Notes under the pieces: generated by a model
What the model was told of the DNA's origin: nothing
The model's database searches: none
What the model saw: the letters and a program-made list of their open reading frames with translations, nothing else
Shown here: positions 27,036-35,580 of the stretch, one piece after another
Layout of the letters: each line of letters begins with the position of its first letter
Numbering within the stretch: the first letter of the stretch is position 1
Program-made: the position numbers and the translations under genes
Source of the DNA: Pararobbsia silviterrae
GTDB taxonomy: Bacteria; Pseudomonadota; Gammaproteobacteria; Burkholderiales; Burkholderiaceae
Direction: 5' to 3'
Length of the DNA: 64,000 nucleotides
Assembly (NCBI RefSeq): GCF_003628125.1
Contig: NZ_RBZU01000017.1
Location: 1-64,000 of the forward strand

Positions 27036-28439
27036 TCAATACGCGTTGCGGCTCATGAAGCCCTTGAACAGCGTCATGACGACGATCTTGATGTCGAACC
27101 AGAACGACCAGTTCTGGATGTAGAACAAGTCGAACTTCACGCGCGCTTCCATCTTCTCGACGCGCGACGTCTCGCCGCGATAGCCGTTGATCTGCGCCCA
27201 GCCCGTAATGCCCGGCTTGATCCGATAACGGAACATGTAGCCGTCCACGAGATTCTTGTAGAGATCGTCGTGCTCGATCGCATGCGGACGCGGGCCGACG
27301 ACCGACATCTGGCCGAGCAGCACATTGATGAACTGCGGCAACTCGTCGAGACTCGTGCGCCGCAAGAACGCGCCGACACGCGTGACGCGCTTGTCGGCGC
27401 GCCCGGCCTGGGTCAGACGTCCTTCGGCTTCGCGATGCACGCGCATCGTGCGGAACTTGAGGATCTCGAACGGATGCCCGTCGACGCCCTTGCGATGCTG
27501 ACGGAACAGCACGGGACCCGGCGACGAGAGCTTGACCGCGATAGCGATCGCGATCATCACGGGCAGCAGCGCCAGCAGCACGGCAAGCGCGAAGAACCGG
27601 TCGAATACGCGCTTGGGCCACATCTCGAGATCGCTGACGGGAGCGGCCGCGAGATTGATCGTCGGCATGCCGAGGATCTCGACGAGCGAGTGCGCATACA
27701 AGGAAAGGCTTCGTGTGTCGGGCATGAAGCGCAGGTTCACGAAGTCGTCGCGGAACTCGCGCATGAAGCGCAGCAGCAGCCGCTCGTTCGACATCGGCAC
27801 CGCGAGCCAGATCTCGTCGATATGCGTCTCGCGGACCTTGCGCACGAGCCCGCCGAAATCATGGAAGACCGGGATGCCCGACACCGTCGCCGCTTCGCCG
27901 CGCGGCAGATCGACAAGCGTTTCGTCGTCCTCGGGTTCATAGATCATCGCGGGCTGAAAACCCGCCTGCGGCGTATCGCGCAGATGATTGATGATCGTGC
28001 GGCTATGACTCTCGGAACCGACCACGGCAACGCGCCGCTGATTGCGTCCGGTGCGGCGCACGCGGCGCAGCAGTTGATACACGAGCAGCTTCGCGCCGAC
28101 GAGCCCGACGAGCGCGCAGAGCGTCATCGTGCCGAACCAGAGCCGCGAAATATCGCTCCGGTGCAGCGAGAACAACAGCATCAGCGCGACGCTCGTCGAG
28201 ACGAGCCAGGCGCCGACGATGCGCCACGCGAGCGACGACAGCGACTTGCCGCGCCACGACTGATAGACGCCGCAGGCCGGAAAAATAATGAGTACGAGGG
28301 CGCAGTCGAATGCGACGAGCAGCGTGTCGGCATCGTTCCATGCGAACACGCCGCCGATGCCGAAACGCAGCCAATGAGCCAACAGCGCCGACAATGCGAC
28401 GATCAGCACGTCGGTCGCGCGCGCGGTCAATCCAATCAT
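27036..28439 (-). CDS. wcaJ: undecaprenyl-phosphate sugar phosphotransferase (WcaJ-type)
   Basis: A 467-residue polyisoprenyl-phosphate hexose-1-phosphate transferase. The N-terminal half has four to five membrane helices and a CoA-binding-like cytoplasmic domain (VVGSESHSRTIINHL). The C-terminal catalytic domain shows KLSSPGPVLFRQHRKGVDG, FEILKFRTM and SLDELPQFINVLLGQMSVVGPRP. It starts EPS synthesis by moving glucose-1-phosphate (or galactose-1-phosphate) to undecaprenyl phosphate. The length and motifs fit the EpsB/WcaJ group. It follows the Crp/Fnr gene after 62 bp with a hairpin between, and precedes the GT2 gene by 259 bp. Confidence 0.92.
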   Translation of the reverse strand: MIGLTARATDVLIVALSALLAHWLRFGIGGVFAWNDADTLLVAFDCALVLIIFPACGVYQSWRGKSLSSLAWRIVGAWLVSTSVALMLLFSLHRSDISRLWFGTMTLCALVGLVGAKLLVYQLLRRVRRTGRNQRRVAVVGSESHSRTIINHLRDTPQAGFQPAMIYEPEDDETLVDLPRGEAATVSGIPVFHDFGGLVRKVRETHIDEIWLAVPMSNERLLLRFMREFRDDFVNLRFMPDTRSLSLYAHSLVEILGMPTINLAAAPVSDLEMWPKRVFDRFFALAVLLALLPVMIAIAIAVKLSSPGPVLFRQHRKGVDGHPFEILKFRTMRVHREAEGRLTQAGRADKRVTRVGAFLRRTSLDELPQFINVLLGQMSVVGPRPHAIEHDDLYKNLVDGYMFRYRIKPGITGWAQINGYRGETSRVEKMEARVKFDLFYIQNWSFWFDIKIVVMTLFKGFMSRNAY

Positions 28440-28455
28440 GGCGAATCCTTGTCGC

Positions 28456-28480
28456 GGACCGCGCGCGCCGCGCGCGGTCC
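28456..28480 (-). other. 11-bp stem hairpin between the Crp/Fnr gene and wcaJ
   Basis: GGACCGCGCGC (28456-28466) pairs perfectly with 28470-28480 over a 3-nt loop, ending 16 bp before the wcaJ start. Read leftward there is no U-tract after it, so it is not a standard terminator. It would sit in the leader of wcaJ and could protect the 5' end or occlude translation. Confidence 0.5.
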
Positions 28481-28501
28481 TTTAAAGCCCGAAGGAGGAC
28501 C

Positions 28502-29236
28502 TCAGTTCATGTACTGAGGACGTTCGTATCGCGGCAGAAGGCGATCGAACTCGCGCTTGACGATGCCGTAGCACTCGCAGGCCTTTTCTTCGAGACCCGA
28601 GCGATCGAGCACGGTGATGTGCCCGCGGCTGTGATGGATGAGACCCGCTTCCTGAAGCTTGCCCGCGGCTTCGGTGACGCCCTCGCGGCGCACGCCGAGC
28701 ATGTTCGCAATGGTCTCCTGCGTGACGGTCAGCTCGTTCGTCGACAGGCGGTCCACTGCAAGCAGCAGCCAGCGGCACAGTTGGCGCGCCAGCGCGTGAT
28801 GACGATTGCAGGCGGCTGTCTGCGCAATCTGTGTCATCAACGCTTGCATATAGAGCAGCATCAGGCGATGCATGAACTGCGACTGCATGAAGTGCTGTTT
28901 GAACGCATGCGCACTGATCTTGTAGGCAAAACCCGCACTATGCACTTGCGCGCGGCTCGGCATCGTTTCGCCGCCCGTCAGCACGGGGACGCCGACCACG
29001 CCCTCGTTGCCGACCGCCGCGATTTCGACGGAACCGCCGTTCTCCATCGTGTACATCAACGACACGATGGCCGTCGTCGGAAAGTACAGATTGGTGATTT
29101 TCTCACCGTGATCCGAAAGGACCTGACCGCGCTGGAGTCTCACGATCTCAAGCTGGTGAGCAAACTTCTGCCATTCTTCCGTGGGTAAAGCAGCGAGAAG
29201 GTGGTTCTCGCGAACATCGCCTCGTAGTTGGATCAT
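28502..29236 (-). CDS. Crp/Fnr-family transcriptional regulator
   Basis: A 244-residue regulator with an N-terminal cyclic-nucleotide-binding-like barrel (residues about 20-110, YFPTTAIVSLMYTMENGGSVEIAAVGNEGVVG) and a C-terminal winged helix (TQETIANMLGVRREGVTEAA as the recognition helix). The CNRHHALARQLCRWLLL dimer-helix segment marks a betaproteobacterial subgroup whose effector is unknown. The barrel lacks the Arg-Ser pair of cAMP-binding Crp, so cAMP is unlikely. I chose the start at MIQLRGDVRENHLL, where homology begins; upstream ATGs at 29327 and 29428 give non-homologous extensions. Position before wcaJ suggests control of EPS or of the neighbouring operon. Confidence 0.87.
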   Translation of the reverse strand: MIQLRGDVRENHLLAALPTEEWQKFAHQLEIVRLQRGQVLSDHGEKITNLYFPTTAIVSLMYTMENGGSVEIAAVGNEGVVGVPVLTGGETMPSRAQVHSAGFAYKISAHAFKQHFMQSQFMHRLMLLYMQALMTQIAQTAACNRHHALARQLCRWLLLAVDRLSTNELTVTQETIANMLGVRREGVTEAAGKLQEAGLIHHSRGHITVLDRSGLEEKACECYGIVKREFDRLLPRYERPQYMN

Positions 29237-29807
29237 CGCAGTTCCCGAATTGGCCGTGGATGTATTCAGGCCGATGCGCCGCGCTTGTCTCGCACAGTCC
29301 CATCGGTCACGTTGTTGTTGCGATTCCATTAGCGATTCCCGTGCCATGACACGCGCAGCACGGTGTTTACGCGCGTGCGCTGCCCTGCAGCATCGTGCTC
29401 GGCGAGACATGGGCAAAAAATGTTTCAAAACTGAATCGCGAGACAGAGGAACGGGTCTTGAACGCTTCAGCGATGTTGCGCATCGAGCGACGCGAAACGC
29501 ACTCGACGGTCGGCGCGCGCCACACGCTCATCGTGAGCAATGCACGCCAAACCATTGTCCGAAAAGGCGTTTTGAATCACGAAACGCAAGGTAAGGCGAA
29601 GCGCAAGTCGGGAACACCCGATAAAACGCCGCGTGAAAAACGATGCAAATTTGTTCACTGCAGTGTGAGTGAAATTCTTAATCGTTCTTTGTGTTCGCTT
29701 GCGCACACTGCTCGATAGGTGCGCGCTTTGGGTACAGATCGAGGGCCTCGCGGCGCTGGCGCGCGGATTTTTCTCGTGCTAGACACACGGACGTCATGAA
29801 GCGAAAA
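29237..29807. other. 570-bp spacer upstream of the Crp/Fnr gene
   Basis: No gene is supported. The stretch is markedly richer in A/T than the coding DNA around it (for example 29400-29470 and 29560-29700), as expected for a promoter region. A perfect 10-bp palindrome CACTGCAGTG lies at about 29656-29665. I could not identify a promoter pair with confidence. Confidence 0.4.
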
Positions 29808-29851
29808 ACGGCCGCGCGCGTGTCGCAAACCTGCGACGCGCGCGCGGCCGT
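29804..29851 (-). terminator. Rho-independent terminator of the aminoacyl-carrier-protein operon
   Basis: A 20-bp stem (29808-29827 with 29832-29851, one G-U pair) closes a 4-nt loop and, read leftward, is followed by TTTTT. It sits 31 bp past the stop of the tandem hydrolase gene. It marks the end of the long leftward operon and separates it from the Crp/Fnr gene. Confidence 0.85.
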
Positions 29852-29882
29852 CTTGCTTCGTCGATCGTCGAGCCGGGTCGTT

Positions 29883-31694
29883 TCAGAGCGCGAATTTGGC
29901 GCGTTCGCCGGCACGCCATGCCGACGCGTCACGGTCGGCGTGTTGGGGCACGCCATCGAATTCGGCGAAGAACTGTTCGGCGTAGGCAAACACTTTCTCT
30001 CGCCCGGTGCGCGAGACGAGCGAATGATCGAGTTTGTCGATCCGCGCGACCTCGATATGGTCGTACCGCTCGAGCCGGCGGCCTCCCTGACCGAAGTAGG
30101 TACTCAGTTCCTCGAGCCCGCGATTGAACGAACCGTAAACGAGCCGGACCTCGACGCCCTTGCGGTTCAGATGCGAGACGAGCGCCTGCGCGCGCCCCGA
30201 GCGGCCGAATTCGAGCCGCGTGAGATCGTGCGCGAGATTCGCCGTCGCGATCGCGCCGCGCCGCGCGAACCGATGCGCGATGGTCTTGAGCTTCGCGCGA
30301 ACGTGGCTGCGCCCGCGCAGCACGTTGACCCACTTATTGAGCTTGCGCGCCGAACGCATATAGAGCTGCATCGACTGCCCCTGCTTGCTCATGGCCTGTT
30401 CGAGCGTTTCGTCGGCGCCCCAGATGAAACGCTGGACGTTGACGGCGAGCACGCCGTCGACATGCGGCGACATCGCGGCCGCATGGAGACTCAGATACGC
30501 GCCCGAGCAGATGCCGAACAACGCGATGCTCGGAAACCCGTGCGAGGACAGCCATCGCGTCGCCTCGCAGACGTCGCCGATCGCGCGCGCGCTGTAAAGC
30601 GGCGACTGGCTGTCGACCCAGCCCGAGGACGGCGTCTCGCCGATTCCGCTGATATCGAGGCGCACGGACGCGACGCCCTGCGCCGCGAGCCGGCGCGCGA
30701 ACACGACGGCAAGCCGCCCGTCGCCCGTATGCAGGTTCGCGCCCGTGTTGACGATCACGACGAGCGGCCCGCGCCGTACGGTCGAAACCGGCTCGCAGAG
30801 CACGCCGAACAGTTCGCGTTCGTCCGTCCCGTCCACGCCATCGATGCGCAGCGGCGTCTCGCGCGCGTCCTGCGCGAAAATCCGCGCGGGCAAGGATTCG
30901 ATACGCGCGGCCGCGTGGTGCTCGGGGACGTTCTGCTGGAGCCAGAGCGCGACGTCGTCGAACGCGGCGCGCGGGTCCGCGCTATAGATGGCTTCGACCA
31001 TCAGGTCCGCGTATTCGGGGAACGGCCGCAGCTCGACGTCGGCGCCGAGCTCGATATAGCGCGCCGCGAGCCGTTCGCCTTCGCGGCCGAACGGATCGAG
31101 GATCAGCACGCGCGGCGCCGGACGGCTCGACGTGCCGTTCAGGCTGATCGACGAGATCGGGTCGAGCGTCTCGCGATAGAACCGGTGTCCGAGCACGTCC
31201 TGAAACGCTTCGCCTTGACCGGGCTCGTCGTCGACGTCGACGACGGCGCGCCAGTTCTTGTAGAGCGCCTTCATTTCGCGCAAATACGTGCGCCCCGACA
31301 CGGCCGGCGCGAGCAGCACGAGCCCCGCGAGCGATTCGTCGCCCTGCAGCACCTGACTCGCGAGCGCCGCGAGCGTCGCGCCGAAACGCAAGCCGACGAG
31401 CACGACATCGCGCACGCCCGTCGTTTCGCGCAGCTTGCGCGTCGCGGCGACGATATTGCCGATCCACATTTCGAGCCGCGCCGCGTCGCTGTCCGCCCCC
31501 GCCGAATCGCCGGTGCCGTGATAGTCGAAGCGCAGCGTGGGCATGCCGTTGCGCGCGAGCTGGCACGCGAGCCTGCGCAACGACTTGTGCGCCCACATGG
31601 CCTCGTGGCCGAGCGGATTGCAGAGCACCACGCCGCGTGTGCCGGGTGCGTCATGGAGCCAGCCCAAACACCCATCGAAAACGATCGGATTCAT
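29883..31694 (-). CDS. tandem alpha/beta-hydrolase protein with Cys in the second nucleophile elbow
   Basis: A 603-residue protein made of two alpha/beta-hydrolase domains (about 1-260 and 290-590). Domain 1 resembles the exosortase-system-associated hydrolases (NPLGHEAMWAHKSLRRLA, DYHGTGDSAG). Its nucleophile elbow reads GLRFG, with Arg103 where Ser is expected, so it is probably inactive. Domain 2 has LDISGIGETP and the elbow GICSG, placing Cys396 at the nucleophile position, with a late Asp-His pair (KLDHSLVS). A Cys elbow (GxCxG) is known from acyl-transferring relatives such as PHA synthase. No signal peptide, so cytoplasmic. It overlaps the GH2 gene by 4 bp and ends the operon. Role inferred: acyl transfer or thioester hydrolysis on the carrier protein. 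Confidence 0.78.
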   Translation of the reverse strand: MNPIVFDGCLGWLHDAPGTRGVVLCNPLGHEAMWAHKSLRRLACQLARNGMPTLRFDYHGTGDSAGADSDAARLEMWIGNIVAATRKLRETTGVRDVVLVGLRFGATLAALASQVLQGDESLAGLVLLAPAVSGRTYLREMKALYKNWRAVVDVDDEPGQGEAFQDVLGHRFYRETLDPISSISLNGTSSRPAPRVLILDPFGREGERLAARYIELGADVELRPFPEYADLMVEAIYSADPRAAFDDVALWLQQNVPEHHAAARIESLPARIFAQDARETPLRIDGVDGTDERELFGVLCEPVSTVRRGPLVVIVNTGANLHTGDGRLAVVFARRLAAQGVASVRLDISGIGETPSSGWVDSQSPLYSARAIGDVCEATRWLSSHGFPSIALFGICSGAYLSLHAAAMSPHVDGVLAVNVQRFIWGADETLEQAMSKQGQSMQLYMRSARKLNKWVNVLRGRSHVRAKLKTIAHRFARRGAIATANLAHDLTRLEFGRSGRAQALVSHLNRKGVEVRLVYGSFNRGLEELSTYFGQGGRRLERYDHIEVARIDKLDHSLVSRTGREKVFAYAEQFFAEFDGVPQHADRDASAWRAGERAKFAL

Positions 31695-34522
31695 CGTTCA
31701 CCTCGAAAAACACGATGCTGCGCGCCGTTGAGCGCGCGCACCGAACCGTCGGGCGCGTCGGCGGCGGGATCGCGCGTCGCGAGCCGCACGCGGCGCTCGC
31801 GGCCCGGCGCCAGCGAGAAGAAGTTGTCTTCCGCGACATAGTGCGGATCGACGATCTGGACGCAGCGCGCGAAACGGCGCGCGCTGACGACGAGGACCCA
31901 GTCGGAATGCGTCGCATCGCGTTCGAGTCGCGCGGCCAGGCCGACGTCGACCGGCTCGCCGAGCGTGCGCTCGGGCAGATGCGAGGCCTCATCGAGCACG
32001 ACGTGCGTGCGCCGGTCCCAGAGCGTCGCGATCGTGACGTCGTGCTCGCGCGGACCGAACCGGTACGCATACGTGAAATCGAAAAAGCGTCCGACGATGG
32101 CCGACGCCGTGATGCGTTGCGTCGAATGCGCAGCGACGTCGATATCGACGCCGGCCTGCAGGAGCGGCGTCTCGCCGTTGCGCAGGCTCGCGAGTTCGAG
32201 CCGCGCGCGCAACGCGACGGGCCGATCGTTGACCACGTGCAGATGGAGCCCGTTGAGGCCTTCGTCGGTAATCAGCAACTGGATAGGCTTGAACATCTGG
32301 CGCATCGCGTACCACGCGGCCTTCGGCCGTGCGTCGACGCCGAGCACGCCCCATCCCGCGCCCTGCCGCAAATCCTGAAGCTGCCAGACGAGCCCGCCCG
32401 CGCAGGCCGAGCCGTGACGCCGCCATTCGCTGAACACTTCGGTCACGAGATCGACGCTGACTGCGCGGCCCGCGTCGAGATAGCGCGTCGGATCGGTCTC
32501 GCGCAGCGTGCGCGGATCGAGTCCGTAGAGCGCCTCGACGTAGTGGTCGCGCACGTCCTCGAAATCCCAATCCGCGCCGTTGTCGCGCGGCACGCCCACG
32601 CGCCACGCCGCGCTGCCGGGCGCGACGCCCGGCATCAGCACCGCGAGCGATTCTTCCGCGGGCACGTTCGACAACGCGAGACATTCCGACGCGAAGCGCA
32701 CGCACGAGCGCCGGATGTCGTCGAAGCCCCGGCGGTAGGCGCCGACGCCGTAGTAGTGCGCAACCGACGTGTCTGGCTGGAACGGCAGGTCGCCGCCACT
32801 CGGCGAATTGGGTACGTAGACGAGATCGGGCCGATAGCGCGCGACGAGCGACGGCAGCCGCTCCGTGAAGAATTCGGGCATCGCGTCGCGTGCCGGAACG
32901 CCGAACATCGCGGCCTGCTGCGCGACCTCGCTGCCGCCGCAGATCACCGCGAGCGACGGGTTGGTCTGCGTGCGCAGCAGCAGATGTTCGACTTCCGCGC
33001 CGACGTCCTGCGAAAACGCGGCGTCGTCGGCCGGGTAGTCGAAGTTCGCGAACATCATGTCCTGCCAGACGAGGATGCCGAGTTCGTCGCAGAGATCGAA
33101 GAACGGGTTCGCCTCGTACGTCATGACGCCCGCGATCCGGATCATGTTCATATGCGCGTCGCGCGCGGCGCGCAGCCAGGGCTCGTACGCCTCGCGCGTC
33201 GCGGGCAGCGCGACGAGATCGGCCGCGGTCCAGCATGCGCCGCGGCAGAACACGCGCACGCCGTTGACGACGAGCGCGAAGCCCGCGCCGTCGGCGCCGT
33301 GATCGGCTTCGACGGTCCGGAAGCCGACGCGCCCGAGATCGAAACGCCCGCCGCCGATTTCGACCGACAGATCGTGCAGGACGGTCTCGCCATGCGTGTG
33401 CGGCCACCAGAGCTGCACCGACGGCATACGGAGCTCGCCTTCGAACACGTTCGCGTCGGCGCGATGCATCGCGCCGCGCTGATCGCCGCAGACCATCGAG
33501 ACGAATGCCCCCGCGTCCTGCCGCTTGCCGCCCGTGCAGGCCTGGCGCGCGAGACGCGGCGCGCGCACTTCGATGCGCACACTGACGAAGCCGTCCGCGC
33601 CGACGACGCGTGTTTCGACGTCGACATGCGAGATCCATTGCTCGCGCGGATCGACGAGCGTGACCGCGCGCCACGGACCGACCGCGGGCACCGGCGCGCA
33701 CCAGCCCGGCATGCGCCCGAGCGCCGCGCCGCGCACGCCGCGCAAGGCGGCGGCCGCGACGAGCTTCTGGCGCCAGCGCTGACGGCGCAGCGCGGGTCCC
33801 TGAAGCGCGCGGAACACGAGATGCAGCGTATGGCGCGCGGCGGGATCGTCGCCGAGGTCGAGTTCGATTTCGTGGGCGACGAACATCGAGCGCGATTGAT
33901 GACGCAGCGTGCCGTCGACCCAGACTTCCGCGAGCGTCGCGAGTCCTTCGCAGCGCAACACGCGCGCGCCCGCGCCCTGAAATTCGGTGCGATACCACCA
34001 GTCATGCGTATCGGGATCGTCGTGCGCGAGCGGCGCGCCGTCGGCCCAGCGCCCCGCGTCGCGCAGCGCCTGCGCGACGGTGCCGGGCACGCGCGCGGCA
34101 AGCCAGTCGGCCGCGTGCGGCGCGCCGAACGGCAGCTCGGCGGGACTCCGGTACGCGCCGGCGTCGGTACCGAGCACGGTCCACCCTTGATCGAGCGCAA
34201 CGCCCGCGTGAATCGGCATGCCATGGACGGCCGGATCGCGAACCGCACTGACCGCGCGCCATTCCGCTTCGGGCGTGTTCGAATCGGCCAGCGGCTCGAC
34301 GACGTCGAGCGTGCCCTCCGCGTCCGCCTGAGCGGCGATGGCCTGGGCGGCCGAAGCCGCATGCGACCGCGCGTCGAACCCCGCGGTCCCGGGTACGCCG
34401 GACTCGATCGTCGCGAGCGCCGCCGGCGGTGTGGTCATACGCGTGTGGCCCGCCGCGCGGGCCGCGACACGCAGGCGAGCGCGCCAGCGTTTGGACGCTC
34501 CGTCGTGATTGGCGACTGTCAT
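31691..34522 (-). CDS. GH2-family beta-mannosidase-like protein
   Basis: A 943-residue glycoside hydrolase family 2 protein: N-terminal sugar-binding jelly roll (WLAARVPGTVAQALRDAG, DWWYRTEF), an immunoglobulin-like domain and a TIM barrel. In the barrel ICGGSEVAQQ supplies the acid/base Glu in the place of the beta-mannosidase CGNNE motif, and VRFASECLALSNVP supplies the likely nucleophile Glu. The start at 34522 follows a strong GGAGAGGGCGG ribosome site. There is no signal peptide, so it should act in the cytoplasm, perhaps on a mannose-containing intermediate or on imported glycan. It lies 44 bp after the DUF1839 gene and overlaps the hydrolase gene. Activity is not certain. Confidence 0.82.
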   Translation of the reverse strand: MTVANHDGASKRWRARLRVAARAAGHTRMTTPPAALATIESGVPGTAGFDARSHAASAAQAIAAQADAEGTLDVVEPLADSNTPEAEWRAVSAVRDPAVHGMPIHAGVALDQGWTVLGTDAGAYRSPAELPFGAPHAADWLAARVPGTVAQALRDAGRWADGAPLAHDDPDTHDWWYRTEFQGAGARVLRCEGLATLAEVWVDGTLRHQSRSMFVAHEIELDLGDDPAARHTLHLVFRALQGPALRRQRWRQKLVAAAALRGVRGAALGRMPGWCAPVPAVGPWRAVTLVDPREQWISHVDVETRVVGADGFVSVRIEVRAPRLARQACTGGKRQDAGAFVSMVCGDQRGAMHRADANVFEGELRMPSVQLWWPHTHGETVLHDLSVEIGGGRFDLGRVGFRTVEADHGADGAGFALVVNGVRVFCRGACWTAADLVALPATREAYEPWLRAARDAHMNMIRIAGVMTYEANPFFDLCDELGILVWQDMMFANFDYPADDAAFSQDVGAEVEHLLLRTQTNPSLAVICGGSEVAQQAAMFGVPARDAMPEFFTERLPSLVARYRPDLVYVPNSPSGGDLPFQPDTSVAHYYGVGAYRRGFDDIRRSCVRFASECLALSNVPAEESLAVLMPGVAPGSAAWRVGVPRDNGADWDFEDVRDHYVEALYGLDPRTLRETDPTRYLDAGRAVSVDLVTEVFSEWRRHGSACAGGLVWQLQDLRQGAGWGVLGVDARPKAAWYAMRQMFKPIQLLITDEGLNGLHLHVVNDRPVALRARLELASLRNGETPLLQAGVDIDVAAHSTQRITASAIVGRFFDFTYAYRFGPREHDVTIATLWDRRTHVVLDEASHLPERTLGEPVDVGLAARLERDATHSDWVLVVSARRFARCVQIVDPHYVAEDNFFSLAPGRERRVRLATRDPAADAPDGSVRALNGAQHRVFRGER

Positions 34523-34566
34523 CCGCCCTCTCCCCCGAATACAGGTCAGCCTCGGCTGTCCTCTCC

Positions 34567-35580
34567 TCAACTTCTCGTGACGTCGAGCGCGCCGGCCAGC
34601 GCCGGCACCCCGTCTTCGTAGGCGCGCTCCAGCAAATCGAAGCACTCGTTGCAGGCGTCCGGCCGCCGGCGCGCCATCGCGCGCGCGATCCGGAACTGGA
34701 GCACTTTCGCCTCGCTCGCGATCGTCGCGCACGCCGCGCCGATCGAAGGCGCGGTCTCGACGCCCGTTTGCGCGAGCCAGCCGAGATACAGGCCGAGCAG
34801 TTCGAAATTGGCCCCGAGCTGCCGCAGCGTGTTGAACGCGTACAGATGGAAGTACGCCTCGCCGCGCGCGATCAGCGTGTCCAGATGCGCGGGAAACGCC
34901 GCGCGGAACGCGCTTATCGGATTGGCGGCTGGACGGGCCGCCAGATGCTCGCGCAAACGTATGAGCGAGGCGTGCGCCAATGCCTCGCCCGTGAGCGCGG
35001 CGCGCGTCTGCTTGACGAACTCGACGTACGGGAACAGCAGATCGGGGTCGGCCCGCAACGCGTCGGTCTTGCGAAATACACCTGCATAGTCTTCTCCGTC
35101 CAACGTGAAGTAGCCGGCGTTATGGAAATAGCCGAGCCGCGCGCCCGCGCGATCGATCCGATCGATGCCGATCGTCGTTTTCGTGTGACCGCGCCGGTAG
35201 GACGTCGCGCGCGTGTCGGGCAAATAGAACGCGTCCATTTCGACCAGGACCGTATGGCCGCGCGCGACTTGCTGCTCGACGTGCTCGTCGAGCGCGTCGT
35301 AGATCGCGAGTTCCTGGACGCTGACGCCGTAAAGGCGATCGAGGTCGTACAGCGGAAACTTGAAGAACGTGAACTGGTCGCCCTCGAAGTCCTGCGTGAC
35401 CGTGAACGCGAGACCCGCGCGCGCCTCGCAGCCGCGCGCCGCGAGCAGGCTCAACCAGAGGTCGACGTAGCAGTTCGTCTCCTGCCAGCCGCGCTCGACG
35501 GCATGCAGGCCCGCGGCAGCGGGCCGTTCGCCCGCGGCCGCGCCGAGATCCGCGCCCGCGCCGACCGCCACGGTGTTCAT
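34567..35580 (-). CDS. DUF1839 family protein, probable carrier-protein-dependent transferase
   Basis: A 337-residue member of DUF1839, a family found next to amino acid:[carrier protein] ligases. Conserved parts are [14 protein letters not shown] (with an invariant-looking Cys near residue 37), [45 protein letters not shown] and [15 protein letters not shown]. The ordered Cys, His and Asp in the first half recall cysteine-protease-fold acyltransferases such as BtrH of butirosin synthesis, which take an acyl group from a carrier protein. That comparison is inference and untested. The C-terminal third is helical. The start overlaps the ligase stop by 4 bp. Confidence 0.82.
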   Translation of the reverse strand: MNTVAVGAGADLGAAAGERPAAAGLHAVERGWQETNCYVDLWLSLLAARGCEARAGLAFTVTQDFEGDQFTFFKFPLYDLDRLYGVSVQELAIYDALDEHVEQQVARGHTVLVEMDAFYLPDTRATSYRRGHTKTTIGIDRIDRAGARLGYFHNAGYFTLDGEDYAGVFRKTDALRADPDLLFPYVEFVKQTRAALTGEALAHASLIRLREHLAARPAANPISAFRAAFPAHLDTLIARGEAYFHLYAFNTLRQLGANFELLGLYLGWLAQTGVETAPSIGAACATIASEAKVLQFRIARAMARRRPDACNECFDLLERAYEDGVPALAGALDVTRS

